DNA of 19,852 nucleotides. Source: Cudoniella acicularis. Its lineage: Eukaryota; Ascomycota; Leotiomycetes; Helotiales; Helotiaceae. The position numbers were made by a program, and so were the translations under genes. Each line of letters begins with the position of its first letter. The first letter of the stretch is position 1. The notes beneath the pieces were generated by a model. That model was given only the letters and a program-made list of their open reading frames with translations. It was not told the DNA's origin and searched no databases. The stretch covers positions 1 through 19,852 of the forward strand of contig JAAMPI010001102.1 of assembly GCA_013054445.1 (NCBI GenBank), read 5' to 3'. Below are positions 1-8,657 of this stretch, one piece after another.

Positions 1-1390
1 TTTTTAGAACTATAAATTTATACGAGCTACTTATACTATAATTATATTTTATATCGACCTGTGATTTTCCCTAGTTCTTTTCTCAAGCGAGATAAAGCGG
101 CATTAGTGTGGCGTTGGTGATTTGGGTGTGTTTTTGTTAGTGCCTTGTAGCCTCATGCCAAAATAAGTGTACCCGCTAAAATGGCCTCTCGATGCTTGCT
201 TAGGCTTACGAGCCTGCCGACAGTAGTCTGCTGCGCTCAGGGAATTTTACTAATAAATAAAATTTTTAAAAGTTCAAATCTTTAAAATTTAATTAATCAA
301 ATCGTGCTTTCGTTACTTTAGTCCTCTAGTACTAAATATCGACGTCGTGACTATCCTCTATTATCTTATAACTTTTAAGTGTTTAAGGAGACTTTAGTTT
401 CCTAAAGCCTGTAAGCGAATTTGCGAAGCCTGAAAATGGCTGGAAAATGCCCTGAGCGCACAGACCTGTGTCATTAGGCTCGTTATACGCATGCAGGTAA
501 ATTAAATTTTGAAAACCGTAAACTTTTAAAAGCTAGTGAATAGAACCCTTCTTTCCCTCTTAGAAATCTCGATCACTAGATCCTTTACTACAATTATTCC
601 TGGCTATTTTATAATTTTCAAGTGATCGTAGTAACTTTGGTTTTCGGAGGCCTGAAGCTAAGATCGCGAAGGCCGAAAATCGGCCTAAAACCAAGATGTC
701 TGTCCGCAGGCACGTAACGAGTCTAGTAAGATTAAAAGTCTGTGTTTTACAGGGAATTTTCTTAGTAAAACAAAACCATTTAACGCAAAAGTATAATTGC
801 CTTCTATTACTCGCTATTTTATAGACTCTATGATATAAAATTTCCTGGTTATTTAATAACTTTGAAGTGATTGCGACAACGTTTGGTTTTCAAAAACCTA
901 GGAGCAGGGTCGCGGAGCACTGAAAATCGCCTGCCGTACAAATATGCCCTGTGAATCACAGACTTTTGACCTCGGGCTGGTGAGACATCACTATTAATCC
1001 AATCGCAGATAGTTAGAATTTCGCAAATTACTTCAACTAAAATAAAATATTGTGAGTGAGGATTAAGATTACGATGCTTCTACACTACGATCAATTATAG
1101 GGACTTGCACACTGTAAGTGAGCTACTACATGCTGAAGGTCAGGGCTAAAGAAAATTCCATACAAATCTACTTCGTTCAGTAGAGAATAAAATTCTCAAT
1201 TTACATCCATTAAAAACTAAAGACTAACAAATACAATGTCTAGTAGTGACAGTGGGTTATTATCCTTCGCGCTCGGTGTCCTTAGAAAAGCTCTCAAACA
1301 ACAGCAATGCAATCTAACCAAATTCCCGAAATATAACCATAAAACTGCCAGAGGACTCAAAATAGAAATGACCTAAATATACATGGTCAT
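1..1390. repeat. AT-rich spacer with degenerate tandem repeat, period about 243 bp
   Basis: No convincing gene is seen here. Similar blocks begin near 366, 609 and 853, each opening with a TTATAA/TTAATAA-like stretch followed by AAGTG. About 55-60 bases further on each has a GCGAAG/GCGGAG...GAAAAT core (near 423, 665 and 912). The spacing is 243 and 244 bp, so this is a diverged tandem array of at least three units. A fourth, weaker unit may lie upstream, since CAGGGAATTTT-like strings recur near 238, 494 (weak) and 749. The copies differ by many substitutions, so the array is old or mutated by a process such as RIP. From about 1050 to 1390 I see only AT-rich sequence, which includes the 3' flank of the secreted-protein gene. 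Confidence 0.55.
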
Positions 1391-2043
1391 TTAATCTACA
1401 TGCAAGCGTCCGTTGCAAAAAGTAGCACTGACTTTGTCATATCCGTATCCTTTGGCCCATTCACCAATCAGCACCCAACCTATTTGCAATTAGTTCATGT
1501 CCAGTAAAATTCAAAATATAGGACTGGATACATACTAGCTCCTAAAACCGGTCCTTTATCACCATAAAGAGACATAATCATAGCTCCGGCTCTTATAACC
1601 TCATGTTGAACACAAGGATTTGGACCACCATAGTTGCACATGTAAGCCACGACGTCACCCGATTTAGAATATATCCCTGGACCCTTTTCAACCGGACTGT
1701 TCACGCATTGATCTTCCAGCTTTCCAATTGCCTTGCCGATATCGTCTCCGCTTATCAAATTTCCTGTACAAGATGTTTCTGCGTCATTTGGGATTTTGTT
1801 GGGGTCTGGGTTGTCGTCGCGTGCGCAAAATTTAGCACTGTGTCTAAGAGGAGAGGCCTGAGCCTTGAGTCCTTCCGTATCTGTAATGTTTCCGATCAAG
1901 GTGTGGATATGGTTGCCGTTAGAGCCGATTGTGACATTATAGGTTCCATCTGGTTGGTCTTCAGGAATAGTGAAGCCTTGACCCGTAACAAGTTGGGTCA
2001 CGCTAGCGAGAGCGGCAAGAGTAATGATGAATTTGGATTGCAT
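1391..2043 (-). CDS. Small secreted cysteine-rich protein, two exons
   Basis: Gene model complement(join(1391..1479,1536..2043)), 198 residues. I chose the ATG at 2043 because it opens a typical signal peptide: MQSKF followed by a hydrophobic stretch ending ..VTGQ at about residue 22. The longer reading from an upstream ATG adds a serine-rich leader and hides this signal. The 56-nt intron (1480-1535) has a GTATGT donor and an AAATAG acceptor. Splicing replaces a short read-through tail with a new C-terminus beginning SWVLIGEWAKGYGYDKV. The mature protein has six cysteines (about 73, 92, 113, 136, 144, 191), an even number that suits disulfides. The last one lies in exon 2. Possible N-glycosylation sites are NVT (36) and NIT (52). 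I do not recognise the family. A secreted protein of this size and pattern in a fungus is often treated as an effector candidate, but function is unknown. Confidence 0.75.
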
Positions 2044-2262
2044 GGTGAAGTTGAGGATCGAAGAGGATGACGAAGATTTGATGTTATTAAGCGTTTTGAG
2101 GGGTGGAAATGACAAATGTAGACACACTGAAAGGGATGTGCTGATGATGAAGAGGAGGAATAGACGTGAATCGTTTCGAATGGTGGAAGTGTAGATTAAC
2201 TTAGAAAACTGGAAGGAAGTGATGTGTTGATGAACAAAACTTATTCCTAGGAAAACCTATTC

Positions 2263-2270
2263 CTTATATA
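2263..2270 (-). promoter_or_regulatory. TATA-like box of the secreted-protein gene
   Basis: On the minus strand this reads TATATAAG, about 220 nt upstream of the ATG at 2043. The leader between is rich in C and T, like many fungal 5' untranslated regions. Position and motif fit a core promoter; the start of transcription is not shown by the sequence. Confidence 0.45.
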
Positions 2271-3205
2271 CACCCCCACCTGTCAATTTTCTTTCATCTG
2301 TAGCGTGAATACTCGAACTGAATCTGTGGCTGAGAACGCCACAGTCAGCAAAATATGTCAATCTGAGTATAGATCTCCAAAATACGGTTCAAAATTATGA
2401 AAAGTTGCTTGGCGTTTTCGAGAAGTGAGCAAGTAGCTGCGGCCCAAAAACTACATAGTCTCACATTATTTGAAAAGTGAGTTTTGCCTAGCAGTACCTG
2501 TTTCCGGAAGAAAATATTGAGGGTTGCACGTGGTTGGAGGGTGAGGATATCTAAGAAATGCTTTTGAGACAGCGTTAAATTTTTAGAACAGCACCTTAAA
2601 TACTCCAACTTAATATCTTAACTATACTTCCATCTCTTGTTCGCAACACCATAATAATACTAAAATATCAAGTACAAACTTCCATTCATCAACCCCCTCA
2701 ATTTGACCCCTTAACACATTCTCACAGAATCTCATCTAAACTTATCTACTCATTACGCACTTACGTACAGCGTCTACCTCTAACTGTATTCTTCATCCAG
2801 TCATCCCCTGCAAATCGCTTGATACCGCCAGGCTTCCCCGTAGATGCAATGTAACATTAGCGTATCGACTGAGCCTCCTGTCAGCCTCGGTTATCATGTT
2901 TGCTCGTTTCGAAAGAGGAAATGGAAACCCATTTGCATAGTAGGCTCGATTCTGCCTCGTGCCGATGAGACGAGGTCGGGAGGAAGGAATGCGACGGCGT
3001 GATGAACGCGAAACCCGCAGTCCATGATTGTGCTCTACACTAGGGTAGAAAATATAGTTTTAATTACTTTTCAAACCCGAAAAAAGAAAATGAATTCTGA
3101 AACGAGAAAGTATATTGTCAATTTATCCATGTGAAGAAGAGAGACCATCATGTTGCAATTTCATCTTTTTCTATTACTCCCTGCAAGCGTTTGTCAAGCT
3201 GTCAC
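2271..3205. other. Intergenic stretch without a recognisable gene
   Basis: This lies upstream of the secreted-protein gene and downstream of the potassium transporter. An 87-codon open frame at 2345-2608 (-) has no recognisable domain, no splice partners and a tail typical of AT-rich non-coding DNA, so I do not call it. I see no RNA gene or repeat here. Confidence 0.5.
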
Positions 3206-5409
3206 TCATACCTCGTCCTCCGCAACCTCACGCTCAATCTCCTTTTCAATCTCCCGATGCACTTCCACTTCCACTTCCGCTTCCTCCTCCACTTCTTCCT
3301 CTTCCTCTTGTTTCACATCACCAATAATACTATCCGGCAACTGCACCGCCCTATCGATCGCAACCGGTAAATCCCTATGCCTCCCCCTCAACATCACCAT
3401 ACAAAGAATCAGCTTACTAGAAGTGTGAAAAGCTCCACACAAACTATATGCCTGGTCCGGAAGTCCAATAGATAGTCCGACACAAGCATACGCACTCACA
3501 ACCTCAAACATGATGTTAAAGACAGAGAAGGTAAGAGGATCGCGATCGTAGCTGCCGGTTTCGATCCAGATGATGAGAATAGTGCAGATGAGCACGAACC
3601 AGAAATCGTGACTAAGTTGGTTCTGCAACTGTTGGCGCAGGAAATAGAGACGTGTTCGTGACTGACATGTTAAGAGACTGCTTGTGTCCCCTGCGTCCGG
3701 ATCGGATTGGCGAGGTTGGTGCGAGTAGATGCCCAAAGAGCGTTCTTCGTAAACATTGGAACTTCGCATCGTGATAGCGACGGGAAATGCAGAGATGAAC
3801 ATCATAGGAACGTAAAATGCTTGAAGGCCTATCCGCAATGACGAGATGGAAATGACGGCGAAGCCTGCACTTCGAATCGTAATCGTTTGGGCTAGAACGT
3901 CCAAGTTCCGGATTATTGGAGGTAAGGAAGTGAGGACTGGATTGCTGCGATTCAGGGTCTCGAATGCAATGAAATCCATTCCGTTAAAAAGAAACAGTAC
4001 AACGAGCAGATACCAAGTCGGAGTGGATGGGAAAAGATGAGTGTATACGCGACGGGGGTACTTGAGGATGAATTCGATGATTTCGCCCCATTCTTGATAG
4101 TGGCTTGACCTGGAAAGTATTTGACGCGCGGCCCAGAGAATCAATCGCAAGCAAATTGGATATCTTATTGAATTAGCCTTCGTCTATTTTCATAGTAGTA
4201 GAAAACTTACGCCGTGTTTCCCACTAGGGTTAGGAAGCTAATAGTAAGTAGGACGTAGTATGATGTCTGGAATTGCATCTTGAAAACGTAAGGAGAGGCC
4301 CGAAAACGTTTGAAAGTACATACTTACAAGACTTGCATCGAGTAGCGACATTCCAGCATTATTAAAAGCCGAAACCCCGTCAAATATTCCCACCCACCTA
4401 AAATGAATTGTTAGCGAGGCTTGTTTCCACACCAAACGGTACATCTCTAACCAAGGGTTAACGCCATTCGCCAATGCGACAGAAGGTCGATTGAGGGCGA
4501 TATATGTGGACAATCCGACAGAACCCAGGATTTGGAAAATGATCAAGTATGCCGGCACAAGGCAGCTCAAAAGCTTCAATGCCTTATACTCAATGCAGCC
4601 AAGTTGTTCTCTTTCTTCGCGCGAGAGTCCGTAAAATTGCGAATTGCGTCCCACAATGGCTTGCCCAAAACTTCGAAAGGTACCTAACAATGAGGCTGCA
4701 GATGGCTTTTTTGCCAGGTAGACAGATTCTGGTGGTGTGTTGGCAGATGAATGGTCAGGCAGGCATTGAGCTGCAGTGTTCACTTGGCATTCCTCAACCC
4801 ATTCGTCCCCACAAGGCTTTTCATCCGATGATGCCTCCTTGCTGGATTCAGGTTCTCCTTTATAAAATGTTAGACAATTATGGAGGGGGATTTTTTTTTT
4901 TTACCTGGAACAATGTCCTGACTCTGACCACGGATTCTTGCAGGTAGAGGCGCAAGATCCCGAGAATAATTGCTTATAGAATCGCTGTCGCTGGAACCTC
5001 GTGATTGATCGAACGATGATCTTCTGCGCGTCTTCTTGTCTTGAACGACATTTGCGTATTTGGATTCAAAAGCACGGCGTCTAACCCAGACGACAAGTAC
5101 ACTGATAAGAGTTGGACTTCCACAAAGCATCAGTAGAAAAAGCAAAACTTGTTGACCAGTGTTTAAGCCGCTCAAATTAAGGGTACCCAATCCAGTGCAT
5201 GTGAGCGCTGAAACCACCATAAAGAAGCTGTCAATGTATGGGATCTCGCGACGAGGTCGAGCAGCCAACCAAAAAATGACGGAGCAAATAATGCTCATAG
5301 AAATAAAGTAAGCATGGTGTATAGTCAAGAATTTGGGTCTCGACAGGCGATTTATGACCTGTCGCACCAAGAAGCGGCGTAACCTTGTGGTCAAGAGAAA
5401 CGGCTGCAT
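3206..5409 (-). CDS. TRK/HKT-type potassium transporter, five exons
   Basis: Plasma-membrane K+ uptake protein of the fungal Trk family. Model complement(join(3206..4163,4211..4278,4328..4397,4452..4857,4905..5409)), 668 residues, with introns of 47-54 nt. Each junction rejoins conserved sequence: NPW|WVGIF, DASL|MQFQTSYY, GNT|AYPICLR. The four pore loops are visible: SALTCTGLGTL (about 68-77), SAFNNAGMSLLDAS (313-326), ITIRSAGFAVI (444-454) and FEVVSAYACVGLSIGLP (569-585). A hydrophilic, Ser/Arg-rich loop (about 110-250) lies between the first and second membrane-pore units. The motif ITMRSSNVYEERSLGIY and the tail LILCMVMLRGRHRDLPVAIDRAV are typical of the family. The C-terminus ends in a Glu-rich stretch (635-668) from a CT-rich repeat. 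The ATG at 5409 gives a basic N-terminus just before membrane segment 1. Length is toward the short side of fungal Trk proteins. Odd points are Ala in place of the usual first Gly in loop D (SAYA) and Ala in loop C (RSAGF). Confidence 0.92.
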
Positions 5410-5764
5410 TTTAAGCCTGTGAAGCGTTTCGATTCTAGAATTAATTGAAAAACGATCCTCACATATATACCGATGGATAGAGCCCTGGAAAATCTTGGAG
5501 ATCTTGGCAAGTAGGACAACACTCCGAAAAGTTGAGATATCAAGTTATGAGTGACAAAACTGCAGATGACTATGTCCATAACGTCACGTAGCACTTGCTT
5601 GAACATCGTAAGAAGTGAAACGAAGCCGGTGGAACAAAAAGATAATGACGTTTGGCGCCTTTAACTTCCAAGTAAAGCTAGAAAGAGTTTGATCTTCTGG
5701 GAGAGGAAGGTACGAACGCATTTGTGCCGCAAAATTGAAAGTTTTCAACTACCGGCATCGTCGC
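5410..5764. other. Upstream region of the potassium transporter gene
   Basis: This is the probable promoter and 5' leader of the transporter, which reads leftward from 5409. A 71-codon open frame at 5391-5606 (-) overlaps the transporter start in another frame and has no family features, so I treat it as chance. No clear TATA box was picked out. Confidence 0.4.
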
Positions 5765-6629
5765 TCAAGGAACGTGCCGAACTATCATTGTCGTTGCAAC
5801 CCCATCATAATTGCCTATCTTCCGAGATATTTTCGTTTTGTGCAGGAGGTGCTGAACATTTTCGTTGATCCATTCTGTTGTGAGAATGTGTTGGCTTCGA
5901 ATTCGGCTTTTTGGGAAAGTACAACGTGACTTGTGTTCTCTCGCCACTCCTTCTCCGAAAGTCGGAAAAATTAGTGTTCTCACTATCAAATTTTCAATTT
6001 CATGGAGAGACAGCCATTCTGAATGATACCTCGAGTTCCACTGGTCCTCAGACAGTGAGATTGAAAACCTTGATACTGAAGTTTGATTTGTTCTTCGGGT
6101 AGTCAGCGTGCCCATTTGGTGATATTATTTCCAAGAAAGGAGAATAAATTTACCGTACTACATGCGATAGTCGGGAATCTAGCGAAAACGAGGTAGCCAT
6201 TTTGGATTTGAGAGGAGATATCAAATTTGTTGAACTTCGAGCTCCAGGATATCCATGTCAATCCCCACATGAGCAGTCTCAGAAGAATCGGACTTGGATA
6301 AGAGACCTGATGATAGTCGCGGTGTATGATCTGTCGTTTTCTATCATCTCTAGGTGCCATGCGGTATGACGGTTTGAAATTCCCGAAACCTGTCCTTTGG
6401 GAAGTTGAGTGCTGGGATACTTGGCGGATAACAACTGAATGTCGAACAAAAAGTCCTTGTTAGAAATTTTGAGATCCGATATCTTCTGTAACCCAAGATC
6501 AACTTGAAATTGAGAGCTCATAGAGGGCTGGCCTGCGCTACTATCATGAATCATTTGGAGGTTGTACGAGTGGGCTGGCCTACATGGATGAAACCGGTCA
6601 TAGGTTTCGCTTTTCCAGAAATCGAACAC
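5765..6629 (-). other. Possible unrecognised multi-exon gene or gene remnant
   Basis: Three open frames follow each other on the minus strand (6629-6279, 6360-6103, 6115-5765). The first contains QVDLGLQKISDLKISNKDF and AWHLEMIENDRSYTATIIRS, which look more protein-like than chance. The middle frame contains RLLMWGLTWISW. The last has ISLSEDQW and TTEWINENVQHLL. One plausible intron starts with GTAAAT after 6150 and has a CTGAC-like branch site near 6110, but I could not find a set of splice sites that makes one clean protein. I do not recognise a family. It may be a decayed gene or chance open frames. I give no exon model. Confidence 0.25.
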
Positions 6630-7004
6630 GAGCCTCGTGAGATGTGCATTTTCATCTAAGAGAGGTTGGGTTCAAGGTGATGACTCTATTGATAGTGAGC
6701 AAAAAAAGTGATGTTTTACTCGAAAAGAAGAGCGGAGGTCATGCGCCTCGTGACCTCGCTTATAAAGCTTACTAATCCACGATCATCCCCAAAAAACGCC
6801 ACCTGCGCCGAGGACAAAACGTGCCGAAACCCTAAAAAAATATTATTATTTCCTTAATATAATTCAATAAAAGTAAAAGTAAAAGTAACTCAAGAACTTT
6901 TTTTCAAATTAAATAAAAGTAACTCATACTTCCTGTCTAACAATAAGTTAAATGGTGTTAAAAAAAAAATTGTATTATCAGATTGATAATAGTTTAAAGT
7001 GAAG
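6630..7004. other. AT-rich spacer with short AGTAA repeats and a Pol III terminator
   Basis: Around 6830-6975 the sequence is strongly AT-rich and contains repeated AAAAGTAA/AAAAGTAACTCA units (near 6868-6890 and 6915-6927). The A-run at 6960-6969 reads as a T-run on the minus strand and is the first T tract of at least four downstream of the tRNA gene, about 36 nt past its 3' end. It is therefore the likely RNA polymerase III terminator. Confidence 0.5.
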
Positions 7005-7109
7005 CGTCGAGTGCAGGATTTGAACCTACGCGGCCGAAACCATATGATATCTATAGGCTTTCGTAGAAAGCTTTCGAGTCATACCCATTAACCACTCTGG
7101 CAACTCGAC
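7005..7109 (-). tRNA. tRNA-Ser(CGA) with intron
   Basis: Read on the minus strand, the acceptor arms GTCGAGT and ACTCGAC pair over seven bases, with G as the discriminator base at 7005, as usual for serine tRNAs. The D arm has CCA/TGG around GAGTGGTTAA. The anticodon stem TATGA/TCATA encloses the loop CTCGAAA with anticodon CGA at 7076-7074, decoding UCG. A 24-nt intron (7072-7049) sits one base after the anticodon, the normal place. It can itself fold as GCTTTC-TAC-GAAAGC. A long variable arm (class II) and the T arm GTAGG-TTCAAAT-CCTGC follow. All elements fit a nuclear tRNA-Ser. A T-run terminator lies just downstream at 6969-6960. Confidence 0.93.
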
Positions 7110-7478
7110 TTTTGAATAGATTAGCGAATTTCGGACTTATTATGATTTATAAAGGCGGTAAGCAAAACTGACGCTGATTGGGCCACGGGAATACTTCGGT
7201 ACCCAAAAAGAATATGTCATGAGAGCTTGGAGCTTTGATGCTCAAAAATTATGAACGACTACAGCATACCCCACGTCAAAGGAATATACAGGATAATCAC
7301 GACAATAAACCCATTCGCGATATGGGCATTGTACAATAAATCAATCGTTTAGCTTACCCACAACAAACATCATCATTTTCTGCCGACAATCTTTCCCCAA
7401 ACCACGATCAAAATCTCGACCTCGACACCAAAACAACCTTCTTCCCAGTCCCCCTCCACGCCCATCTCAGAAACTCCT
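7110..7478. other. Spacer between tRNA and the small membrane protein gene
   Basis: No gene is seen. The last 100 bases before 7479 are C-rich and contain many CAA/CCA/CTC stretches, typical of a fungal 5' leader. This probably includes the promoter of the rightward gene. Confidence 0.4.
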
Positions 7479-8165
7479 ATGGATGCGCTATCTCCTTCTC
7501 AGCGCCGCGCTATCCACGCCGTCTCCATTGCCGCTGTCGTCCTCTGCCCAGCGCTGATCGCGCTCCCGCCTCGAAAACTAGATGCGTACACCCTAGCCCT
7601 CGTCTCCGGTACATTGATGGGCGGAAATCAGCTCGCGTACGAATATACCAGCAGGAGCATAGTGACGCGAATACAAGATCGAGTGGAGCTAAGAAGGCAG
7701 GAGGGGTTACGGAGGGCGGCGGCATTAGAGTCTGCTCAGGCGGAAGCGGAAGAGGAGCGGCAACAGGGATTAGTTGGAACTGTGATATTCGGGAGGGAAT
7801 CAGATAAAAAAGAGAGCTTGGTGGGCAGAATGAATATAGAGTCTTCATCAATGCCAGAGACCAAGATCGATAGCCCAATAATTGAGGAGGTCAAACGGAA
7901 ACAGCAAGTCGAGACTAAGCACGTGGAGAAGCAGAGGAGTCCGTTGGAGAAATTCTGGATGGGGGGTGAAAAGTCGACCTGGAAGAAAGAGCGAGATCGA
8001 AAGGAACAGGAGGCTTTGGCAGAAGGCAAAACATACGGAGATATAATTATGGACCAAATCTGGGAAGTCTGGAGTTGGGGAAAGGATAAGATGGAGGAAG
8101 TGAAAAAAAGTCGACGAGAAAGTTATGGAGGAGCAGAGGAAAAAGGGAGAAGACGGGGAGAGTAA
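7479..8165 (+). CDS. Small fungal membrane protein with charged coiled tail
   Basis: Single-exon gene of 228 residues. Two hydrophobic segments lie near the N-terminus (about 12-30, HAVSIAAVVLCPALIALPP, and about 36-53), joined by a short PRKLDAY turn. The first has no clear cleavage site. The rest is hydrophilic and rich in Glu, Lys and Arg: a probable helical coiled part (about 62-96), then a linker and a conserved-looking tail with YGDIIMDQIWEVWSWGKDK (about 188-206). Proteins of this layout occur across filamentous ascomycetes and, as I recall, are often auto-named rhomboid family membrane protein. This one lacks the rhomboid GxSG and catalytic His motifs and has far too few helices, so that name should not be read as protease activity. 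Location is unknown; a mitochondrial or ER membrane would fit. The ATG at 7479 is the first in frame after a pyrimidine-rich leader. Confidence 0.8.
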   Translation: MDALSPSQRRAIHAVSIAAVVLCPALIALPPRKLDAYTLALVSGTLMGGNQLAYEYTSRSIVTRIQDRVELRRQEGLRRAAALESAQAEAEEERQQGLVGTVIFGRESDKKESLVGRMNIESSSMPETKIDSPIIEEVKRKQQVETKHVEKQRSPLEKFWMGGEKSTWKKERDRKEQEALAEGKTYGDIIMDQIWEVWSWGKDKMEEVKKSRRESYGGAEEKGRRRGE

Positions 8166-8657
8166 GCGATAATGCCCAGGAGCTTGAACACCGTTCAAAG
8201 CGTCGACAAGGGATTTTGAAATTTAAATGCCATTCCAGCCCCCTAGGCGTTTGGCATCATATCCCGGCTCTGATGACAAGGTATACGAAGTCGGCTGAAA
8301 AACCGGGAGCAGCCGTCGAATGGGAACAGAGTTCTTTCGCGAATCGCTTTTTGTAACATTTCACAACACCGATGGCAGAATTGGCCGTCTTAGCACTGTC
8401 AAAGCATATTGTATAATATCAAAACTCACCAGGTTATGCACAGGCGGTTTCGTCCTCGCATCTTTTCGGCATTTGCCGACTTCGCGCCCGTCTAGGTTGA
8501 AAATTGGAACCTATTATGAACTCAATTTTTCTGTTCTCATTTAAGAAAATTGTTCTTTGCACTACACCCCCCGCCATGTAACATCGCCACCAAATATATA
8601 GGCTTCCCATTTTTGCCTATCCTTCAGCGCTGAAGCTCAAAATGCCCAGGCTCAGAC
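8166..8657. other. Spacer without a recognisable gene
   Basis: Mixed-composition spacer between two rightward genes. An open frame at 8320-8544 has no recognisable features. A TATATAGG-like string near 8595-8602 could be the old core promoter of the broken gene that follows. Confidence 0.4.

Noticed and set aside
2044..2127. Longer N-terminus of the secreted protein starting at 2127
   Set aside because: It would place a serine-rich stretch before an otherwise perfect signal peptide. The ATG at 2043 is the better start.
3115..3428. Open frames on the plus strand rich in Ser, Leu and Pro
   Set aside because: They are shadows of the acidic, repeat-coded tail of the transporter on the minus strand.
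5391..5606. 71-codon frame upstream of the transporter as an extra first exon
   Set aside because: No in-frame splice joins it to the transporter, and the ATG at 5409 already gives a normal N-terminus.
7479..8165. Rhomboid protease identity for the small membrane protein
   Set aside because: It has only two hydrophobic segments and neither a GxSG motif nor a catalytic His.
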